From an uncultured Actinomycetes bacterium (GTDB taxonomy: Bacteria; Actinomycetota; Actinomycetes; Nanopelagicales; Nanopelagicaceae), in NCBI GenBank assembly GCA_903897475.1, contig CAIUBS010000073.1, forward strand, positions 1-12,455: DNA of 12,455 nt, written 5' to 3'. Below the pieces are notes generated by a model. It made no database searches and was not told where the DNA came from. It worked only from the letters and a program-made list of their open reading frames with translations. The position numbers and the translations under genes were made by a program. This document shows, piece by piece, positions 7,559 through 12,455 of this stretch. Each line of letters opens with the position of its first letter. Position 1 is the first letter of the stretch.

Positions 7559-7933
7559 ATGAGCACAGAGACAACAAGCACAACTGATCTTTCAATATCT
7601 ACAAAGGGTATTTCGCTTACCGATGTTGCTGCTGAAAAGGTTTCTGCTTTACTTATTCAAGAAGGCCGAGATGATTTAAGTCTTCGCGTTGCAGTTCAAC
7701 CAGGTGGTTGTTCTGGACTTCGCTACCAACTTTACTTTGATGATCGCCAATTAGATGGTGATACTGTCACTGAATTTGCCGGCGGAAAAGTTAAAGTAGT
7801 AACTGACAAAATGAGTACGCCTTATTTGATGGGCGCTTCAATCGATTTCGTTGATACTATCCAAAAGCAAGGGTTCACAATTGATAATCCAAATGCTCAA
7901 GGATCTTGTGCCTGTGGAGATTCCTTTAACTAA
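7559..7933 (+). CDS. erpA: A-type iron-sulfur carrier / insertion protein (HesB/IscA family)
   Basis: A small cytoplasmic carrier (124 residues) that receives Fe-S clusters from a scaffold and delivers them to target enzymes. The three conserved cluster cysteines are present: C51 in PGGCSGLRYQL, and C117 and C119 in the C-terminal GSCACGDSF motif, the form usual in actinobacterial ErpA. The first 14 residues are Ser/Thr-rich and variable. The ATG at 7559 is preceded by GGAGAG at nine bases. An in-frame GTG at 7553 is closer to that site and would add two residues, so the true start is uncertain by two codons. It is divergent from nadA, whose product needs a [4Fe-4S] cluster and is a natural client. 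Its stop overlaps the stop of the convergent NifS-like gene by four bases. Confidence 0.94.
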   Translation: MSTETTSTTDLSISTKGISLTDVAAEKVSALLIQEGRDDLSLRVAVQPGGCSGLRYQLYFDDRQLDGDTVTEFAGGKVKVVTDKMSTPYLMGASIDFVDTIQKQGFTIDNPNAQGSCACGDSFN

Positions 7934-8985
7934 CTTTTTCTAAGCTTTAAAACATTACTCTTTAGAGCTTGGCAAAAATCCTTTACCGTTTCTTCAGTCA
8001 TTTCTTTATGTAGGGTCAATCTAATATTTCCTGTAATTGGTCTATTCATGGCTGCTAATACATGGCTTGGCTGCATATCTGCAGACTTACAGGCTGAGCC
8101 AGAATCGACTGCATATCCAGAATCCTCTAGTGCCAGCAAAAGACGGTCTGCTTCAATACCTTTGATCGAAATTGAAATGTTTTTACTAAGTCCACCTATA
8201 TTTGATGCAATGTCTACATCATCTATTTGCTCAGCGATAAAATCAAGAATAAATTTTTTTAACTTTAGGCGGATATCAATTTGAACTGCGTAGTTTTCTA
8301 TGGCTACCGCACTAGCTAGAACCAATGCAAGTGAATAAGAGTTAGGCACCCTAGTTAGATCATTGTGAGGAAGGGGATTGCGCCACTTAGAATTGGATTT
8401 AATCACTAAAACTCCAACTCCGCTTGGTCCTGCCCAACTTGTGCTATCAAATAGTGCACTTTGATATTCAAAATCTGGCAAATGGTCTATTCCACTGCTT
8501 GTGCAATCGGCAAAGATCTGACATTTACTAGTTGGAGCCTTTTGGATATTTCCAGTTTCTCCATTTGCAACCTGCCAAATCAAAAGATCTGATTCTGATA
8601 CTGACCCCTCCTGAATTACTCCCTGATCATTTACTGGAAGAATTGTTAAATCTCTTCCTGCCTTGTCTTCAACGGCGGCAATGGCAAACACTTTTTGTCG
8701 GTCAATTGCTGAGTAATAAAATTTACTTTCTTTAGTCAGCAGCCCTTGAATACCAATCTGAAACCCAAGATCGGTCTCACCCAAAAATTCAATCTCATCA
8801 GTTCTTACATTTAGTTGCTTAGCAAAACTTTCCTTAGCTTGCTGTAATAGCAGTGCAGTTTGGCGTGATTGGTTATTTAACTTAGTTGGATCTGGCCAAC
8901 CCTTAGAAAAAAGCTCGGATAACAAGGATGTCGCTGCAGGGTGTAGCACTCTTTCCTGCTGGAAGTTGCCTGTGATGCGAACCAC
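7930..8985 (-). CDS. Degenerate NifS/IscS-like (class V aminotransferase fold) protein lacking the PLP lysine
   Basis: A 351-residue protein with the cysteine desulfurase fold. Recognisable family parts are the N-terminal HPAATS, NGETGNIQ near 141, D160 (normally binds the PLP ring), AGPSGVGVLVIK at 185-196, the active-site cysteine loop GSACKSADMQPSHVLAAM with C299, and GNIRLTLH near 319. At the PLP-lysine site relatives have HK before W-x-GP; here the residues are T182 and S183, so the lysine is gone. The usual His stacking on PLP (around 94) and the Gln after D160 are also missing. The frame is intact, so it is not an obvious pseudogene. It probably no longer works as a conventional cysteine desulfurase; a sulfur-carrying or structural role is possible. 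The GTG start at 8985 has GGGGG six bases upstream. It is convergent with erpA and divergent from ctaC. Confidence 0.82.
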   Translation of the reverse strand: MVRITGNFQQERVLHPAATSLLSELFSKGWPDPTKLNNQSRQTALLLQQAKESFAKQLNVRTDEIEFLGETDLGFQIGIQGLLTKESKFYYSAIDRQKVFAIAAVEDKAGRDLTILPVNDQGVIQEGSVSESDLLIWQVANGETGNIQKAPTSKCQIFADCTSSGIDHLPDFEYQSALFDSTSWAGPSGVGVLVIKSNSKWRNPLPHNDLTRVPNSYSLALVLASAVAIENYAVQIDIRLKLKKFILDFIAEQIDDVDIASNIGGLSKNISISIKGIEADRLLLALEDSGYAVDSGSACKSADMQPSHVLAAMNRPITGNIRLTLHKEMTEETVKDFCQALKSNVLKLRKS

Positions 8986-9008
8986 CTATTACCCCCATCC
9001 AAGCCAGT

Positions 9009-9044
9009 GCGACATTGTTAGAGCAGAAGGTTATCCTTAACCCT
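9009..9044 (+). promoter_or_regulatory. ctaC: Probable leaderless promoter of the cta operon
   Basis: GCGACA (9009-9014), a 17-bp spacer, and TATCCT (9032-9037) make a plausible -35/-10 pair. The -10 box ends seven bases before the ATG at 9045, where transcription would begin at or beside the start codon. No Shine-Dalgarno at a workable distance precedes that ATG, which supports a leaderless mRNA. Confidence 0.5.
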
Positions 9045-9812
9045 ATGCATCTGCCTCACCATAAGCCAGTACTGGGATTAGTTGCACTTACTCCTCTACT
9101 TGCCGGATGTGCAAATGGCGAAGTCTCAGGTCTTGGTTTTGAAGAGGGCATTTCTAGCGTTAATGATCAAGCACTGTCGCTTTGGCAGGGGGCCTGGATA
9201 GCTGGAGCAGTAGTTGGAATTATTACCTTAATCTTAATTTTATGGCCCGTATTCTTTCATCGTAAAAAAGATGAGAACTTTCCAAAGCAAACTCAGTACA
9301 ACATTCCAGTTGAGATCGCCTACACATTAATTCCATTTTTAATCGTAGCCGTCCTTTTTTATTTCACAGTTCAGCGCGAATCAAAAATAGTCAAGATCTC
9401 ACCTGACTCACAAGTTTCACACTTTATTGATGTAGTTGGATTTCAATGGTCCTGGCAGTTTAAATATCGAGATGCCGGAGATTTTAAGAGCGCAACCGTA
9501 ACTGGCACACCGGCACAACCACCAACGCTTTACTTACCACAGGGGCAAAAAGTTCGCTTCACTTTAGATGCAAATGATGTAGTTCATGGTTTTTGGATTC
9601 CAGCATTTATGATCCAAATGCAAAATCTTCCAGGAGTAACAAATCAACTAGAGTTCACGGCCAATAAATTAGGAACTTATCCAGGCAGATGTAATATTTT
9701 ATGTGGAAGAAATCACGCCCAGATGCTATTTAACGTTAAAGTTGTCACTTTAGAGGAGTATCAAAGTTATCTAGAAGGATTAGTAGCCGAAGAGAAAGCA
9801 GCCACCGCATGA
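9045..9812 (+). CDS. ctaC: Cytochrome c oxidase subunit II (lipoprotein type)
   Basis: Subunit II of an aa3-type oxidase, 255 residues, carrying the CuA centre that accepts electrons from cytochrome c. An N-terminal hydrophobic segment ends in the lipobox LAGC (C22), suggesting a lipid-anchored, processed protein. Two membrane helices follow at about 50-71 and 92-109. The extracellular cupredoxin domain has the aromatic FQWSWQF (133-139) and CuA ligands H181, C216, C220, H224 and M227. The H-to-C spacing of 35 equals that of bovine COX2. Odd: the position of bovine E198 is I218, and bovine K171 and D173 correspond to Q191 and Q193. There is no fused cytochrome c domain. I chose ATG 9045 because a -10 box lies seven bases upstream; an in-frame TTG at 9015 would add ten residues. 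It overlaps ctaD by four bases (ATGA). Confidence 0.95.
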   Translation: MHLPHHKPVLGLVALTPLLAGCANGEVSGLGFEEGISSVNDQALSLWQGAWIAGAVVGIITLILILWPVFFHRKKDENFPKQTQYNIPVEIAYTLIPFLIVAVLFYFTVQRESKIVKISPDSQVSHFIDVVGFQWSWQFKYRDAGDFKSATVTGTPAQPPTLYLPQGQKVRFTLDANDVVHGFWIPAFMIQMQNLPGVTNQLEFTANKLGTYPGRCNILCGRNHAQMLFNVKVVTLEEYQSYLEGLVAEEKAATA

Positions 9813-11470
9813 CCACCTATGCTCCCCGCCCAACCATTGCAACTGGTAGGCCAGCTCCAGCTCCTACATCTAAAGGACGTTTAGTTGTTAAGTGGCTGAC
9901 CTCGACAGATCACAAAACCATTGGCTATTTATATTTAATGACATCATTTGCATGGTTTCTCATAGCGGGGCTACTTGCACTTGTATTAAGAGGAGAGCTT
10001 GCTCGTCCTGGCATGCAGTTTTTAAGTAATGAACAATACAATCAAGTATTTACAATGCATGGCACCATCATGTTGTTAATGTTTGCAACGCCTCTGTTCG
10101 TTGGCTTTGCTAATGTAATTATGCCGCTACAAATTGGTGCAGCCGATGTAGCTTTCCCAAGATTAAACATGCTTTCATATTGGCTATATTTATTTGGTGG
10201 TTTAATGGCCTTTGCTGGATTTTTAACGCCGGGCGGTGCTGCATCATTTGGTTGGACCGCATATGCGCCCCTTTCAAATGCGGAGTACTCACCTGGAATC
10301 GGAGCTGATCTTTGGCTTGTAGGACTTGCAATCGGTGGACTTGGAACAATTCTAGGTGGCGTTAATTTTGTAACCACAATATTAACTATGCGTGCGCCTG
10401 GAATGACGATGTTTAGAATGTCAATATTTAGTTGGAATGTTTTGTTAACCTCCATTTTGGTTTTGATTGCATTCCCACCACTTGCTGCAGCATTTTTGGC
10501 ACTTGAATCTGACCGATTATTTGGCTCTCATATCTTTGATCCGGCTAATGGCGGAGCTATGTTATGGCAGCATTTATTTTGGTTCTTTGGCCATCCTGAG
10601 GTGTACATCTTGGCGCTGCCATTTTTTGGAATTGCTACTGAAATTTTGCCAGTTTTCTCACGTAAGCCAATCTTTGGCTACAAAGGCTTGATTGCAGCCA
10701 CTATTGCAATCGCAGCCTTATCTGTTGCTGTTTGGGCACACCATATGTACGCAAGCGGACAAGTCCTACTGCCATTCTTCTCATTTATGACTTTCCTAAT
10801 TGGTGTTCCAACTGGTGTTAAATTCTTCAACTGGATTGGCACCATGTGGCGTGGTTCGGTGACCTTTGAAACTCCAATGCTTTGGGTAATGGGATTTTTG
10901 GTTACATTCTTATTTGGTGGAATTACCGGAATTATTTTGGCTTCACCGCCACTTGATTTTGCAGTCTCAGCTTCCTACTTCGTAGTTGCTCACTTCCACT
11001 ATGTGTTATTTGGAACCGTGGTATTTGCTATGTTTGCTGGTTTTTACTTCTGGTGGCCTAAATTTACGGGAAGAATGCTCAATGAAACTCTTGGAAAAAT
11101 TCATTTCTGGACATTGTTCTTTGGTTTCCACTTAACATTTTTGATCCAGCACTGGATGGGAATTAAGGGCTTTCCACGTAGATATGCTGATTATTTAGCC
11201 AGTGATGGCTTTACCTTTATGAATATGGTTTCAACTGTTGGTTCAGGATTACTGGCGCTTTCCATGATTCCATTCGCTATGAATCTATGGATTACCAGAA
11301 ATTCACCTAAGGTAGAAACTGATGATCCATGGGGCTATGGCTCATCCCTAGAGTGGGCAACCTCATGTCCACCACCTAGACATAACTTCACTTCTATGCC
11401 AAGAATTAGAAGCGAAAGACCAGCTTTTGATCTTCACTACCCACACATGGCACAGAAAGCTAAGCATTAA
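9809..11470 (+). CDS. ctaD: Cytochrome c oxidase subunit I (aa3 type)
   Basis: The 553-residue catalytic membrane subunit (about 12 helices) that reduces O2 at heme a3-CuB and pumps protons. Heme a ligands are H84 and H397, and the heme a3 ligand is H395 in VVAHFHY. CuB ligands are H262 in HPEVY, with the crosslinked Y266, and H311-H312. The D-channel residues D113, N102, N120 and E264 and the K-channel residues T335 and K338 are present, so this is an A-family pump. PRRY (456-459) for the heme propionates is kept. Odd: the Mg/Mn ligand positions of bovine H368 and D369 are S387 and A388. The soluble N-terminal tail is Pro/Ala/Thr-rich. It overlaps ctaC by four bases and ctaF by one, so the three are translationally coupled. 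Confidence 0.97.
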   Translation: MTTYAPRPTIATGRPAPAPTSKGRLVVKWLTSTDHKTIGYLYLMTSFAWFLIAGLLALVLRGELARPGMQFLSNEQYNQVFTMHGTIMLLMFATPLFVGFANVIMPLQIGAADVAFPRLNMLSYWLYLFGGLMAFAGFLTPGGAASFGWTAYAPLSNAEYSPGIGADLWLVGLAIGGLGTILGGVNFVTTILTMRAPGMTMFRMSIFSWNVLLTSILVLIAFPPLAAAFLALESDRLFGSHIFDPANGGAMLWQHLFWFFGHPEVYILALPFFGIATEILPVFSRKPIFGYKGLIAATIAIAALSVAVWAHHMYASGQVLLPFFSFMTFLIGVPTGVKFFNWIGTMWRGSVTFETPMLWVMGFLVTFLFGGITGIILASPPLDFAVSASYFVVAHFHYVLFGTVVFAMFAGFYFWWPKFTGRMLNETLGKIHFWTLFFGFHLTFLIQHWMGIKGFPRRYADYLASDGFTFMNMVSTVGSGLLALSMIPFAMNLWITRNSPKVETDDPWGYGSSLEWATSCPPPRHNFTSMPRIRSERPAFDLHYPHMAQKAKH

Positions 11471-11871
11471 TGAAGACTAGTTGGATTTTGTTTGTTGGCT
11501 TAGCAATTTTTTATGCGATTTTGACAGTTATCTATTGGCAGGTTGGGGGAGAGCCAGTTGGCATAACTGCAATTGCATTAAGTGCAGGCCTTGCTTTGAT
11601 TGTTGGCTTCTACCTTTGGTTCACAGATCGCAGATTAGGAAATTTATTACCGGAGGATAATCAGCAAGGTGAAATTGCAGATTCAGCGGGTGAATTAGGA
11701 TTTTTTTCACCCCACTCTTGGTGGCCACTTCCAGTTGCATTATCTGCATGTGCGGTTGGATTAGGTTTAATTATAGGTTGGTGGCTAGCTTTAATCGGAG
11801 TGGGGGTCTTAATTATTTCAATTTTCGGCCTAGTACTCGAATATGAACGCCCTTCAACCTCAGCACACTAA
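11470..11871 (+). CDS. ctaF: Cytochrome c oxidase subunit 4, actinobacterial CtaF
   Basis: A 133-residue accessory membrane subunit found in the actinobacterial aa3 oxidase. Four membrane helices are visible at about 4-23, 30-51, 86-103 and 105-123. Between helices 2 and 3 is the conserved loop containing LPEDNQQGEIADSAGELGFF followed by SPHSWWP, which identifies the family. Its start codon shares one base with the ctaD stop (TAATG), so expression is coupled with ctaD. The role is structural, in oxidase assembly or stability. The qcr genes and ctaE, often nearby in other Actinobacteria, are not in this window; an SRPBCC gene follows instead. Confidence 0.93.
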   Translation: MKTSWILFVGLAIFYAILTVIYWQVGGEPVGITAIALSAGLALIVGFYLWFTDRRLGNLLPEDNQQGEIADSAGELGFFSPHSWWPLPVALSACAVGLGLIIGWWLALIGVGVLIISIFGLVLEYERPSTSAH

Positions 11872-11873
11872 TC

Positions 11874-12335
11874 ATGAAAGATAGAGCTGAGATAGTAGAT
11901 ACTCAGATTCCACTCTATTTTAAGGTTCAGATTGAAATAAAAGCACCAGCCAGTAAGATCTTTGATTTTATCTCAAGACCAAATAACCATCCTTTAATGG
12001 ATGGATCTGGCACGGTAAAGGGCGCATTTAAAGGTCCAGATAAGCTCTATTTAGGAGCAAAGTTTGGAATGAAAATGAGGCTAGGGATTCCATATTTTGT
12101 AACTAATCAGGTTGTAGAGTTCAAAGAAAATCATGTAATTGCTTGGCAACACTTAATGAAAAACGTGTGGCGGTATGAACTTCAAAAAATTGATGACAAT
12201 ACAACTCTTGTGATTGAAAGTTGGGATGGAAGAGCGGCATTATCAAAATGGTGGGTTAGCGATGCCGGAAAGTGGGTTCCAAAAGCTATGGCAAAGACAT
12301 TAGTAAACTTAAAGCAAATTTGCCAAGCTTCATAA
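11874..12335 (+). CDS. SRPBCC-superfamily (START/polyketide cyclase-like) protein
   Basis: A 153-residue soluble protein with the sequence pattern of the SRPBCC helix-grip fold, which makes a deep pocket for hydrophobic ligands. The first strand and helix are seen in VQIEIKAPASKIFDFISRP (18-36), followed by NHPLMDGSGTVKG (38-50), beta-rich middle segments, and a long amphipathic C-terminal helix at about 131-151 that would close the pocket. No signal peptide or membrane helix is present, and no catalytic motif can be assigned. It begins two bases after the ctaF stop without its own Shine-Dalgarno, so it is very likely part of the cta operon. That location suggests a link to the oxidase, its heme or membrane lipid, but this is inference only. 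It is convergent with the next gene, three bases away. Confidence 0.8.
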   Translation: MKDRAEIVDTQIPLYFKVQIEIKAPASKIFDFISRPNNHPLMDGSGTVKGAFKGPDKLYLGAKFGMKMRLGIPYFVTNQVVEFKENHVIAWQHLMKNVWRYELQKIDDNTTLVIESWDGRAALSKWWVSDAGKWVPKAMAKTLVNLKQICQAS

Positions 12336-12338
12336 TTT

Positions 12339-12455
12339 TTAACGATTTATTAGGGGATCAATTATCGATGCCAAGATACTGGCTCGCTTAGTTAATTTCT
12401 CTTCAAAATCTGCGGCAACTGTGGCTTTAAATCCAGCATTTACAGCAAGATAGCG
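12339..12455 (-). CDS. C-terminal end of an unrecognised protein (partial)
   Basis: An open frame enters from the right edge and ends at a TAA read on the minus strand (12341-12339). The visible 38 residues include AGFKATVAADFEEKLTKR and end in SIIDPLINR. They look like amphipathic helix, with alternating charged and hydrophobic residues. I do not recognise the family. Support is modest: a frame open for the full 117 bases, reasonable codon use, and a stop placed three bases from the stop of the convergent SRPBCC gene, as is usual in this compact genome. Confidence 0.55.
   Translation of the reverse strand, partial: RYLAVNAGFKATVAADFEEKLTKRASILASIIDPLINR

Noticed and set aside
7930..8985. 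Pseudogene call for the NifS-like gene
   Set aside because: Key residues are lost, but the frame is uninterrupted over 351 codons, a start with a G-rich upstream site exists, and the C-terminal half is well conserved.
9015..9044. TTG start for ctaC ten codons upstream
   Set aside because: It would put the -10-like box inside the gene and lengthen the signal peptide with charged residues; the ATG at 9045 fits better, though the TTG is not excluded.
10042..10455. Open frame of 137 codons on the minus strand opposite ctaD
   Set aside because: Antisense to a strongly conserved oxidase subunit; composition is a shadow of the membrane-helix codons.
1..12455. Mobile elements, CRISPR arrays, phage genes, tRNA or rRNA genes, defence systems
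   Set aside because: No transposase or integrase motifs, no spaced repeat arrays, no tRNA cloverleaf or rRNA stretches noticed; nearly all bases belong to housekeeping genes or short spacers.

Overview
The window looks like a core chromosomal segment of a small-genome, low-GC actinobacterium. The freshwater acI lineage (Nanopelagicales, 'Ca. Planktophila' or 'Ca. Nanopelagicus' type) is my best guess. Three things suggest this: base composition near 40% GC by eye, very short spacers, and gene families typical of Actinobacteria (a DUF3043 membrane protein, the four-helix oxidase subunit CtaF, and an actinobacterial-type long NadA). Gene content recalls the stretch from dlaT/pepB/gcvT to the HesB-like gene and ctaC of mycobacteria, from memory. 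I see no tRNA, rRNA, CRISPR, insertion sequence, phage gene or attachment site. I also see no convincing intrinsic terminator.

Layout. Positions 1-3470 (minus strand) hold a tight run pepA - lpd - E2. These are a leucyl aminopeptidase, dihydrolipoamide dehydrogenase, and the N-terminal part of a two-lipoyl-domain 2-oxoacid dehydrogenase acyltransferase that runs off the left edge. Positions 3471-3617 are a divergent promoter region. The plus strand then carries gcvT (glycine cleavage T-protein) and an aldo/keto reductase of the Kv-beta-like type. Facing them on the minus strand is nadA followed by a DUF3043 membrane protein. A 46-52 bp divergent spacer separates nadA from erpA, an A-type Fe-S carrier. 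Overlapping tail-to-tail with erpA is a degenerate NifS-like protein. Divergent from that is the oxidase operon ctaC-ctaD-ctaF, with an SRPBCC protein gene fused to its end by a 2-nt gap. The C-terminal end of an unrecognised minus-strand gene closes the window.

How the genes work together. Lpd and E2 belong to the oxidative decarboxylation of 2-oxoacids, and Lpd also serves the glycine cleavage system to which GcvT belongs. NadA needs a [4Fe-4S] cluster and lies next to the Fe-S carrier ErpA, so nadA/erpA/NifS-like may form an Fe-S and NAD neighbourhood. CtaC, CtaD and CtaF are parts of an aa3-type cytochrome c oxidase that ends the respiratory chain fed by NADH.

Most of the window is ordinary housekeeping DNA. 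Two observations stand out. First, the oxidase appears to lack the acidic and histidine ligands of the conserved non-redox Mg/Mn site in both CtaC and CtaD, while its CuA, heme/CuB, D-channel and K-channel residues are intact. Second, the NifS-like protein keeps its active-site cysteine but has lost the PLP-binding lysine and the neighbouring PLP-contacting residues.
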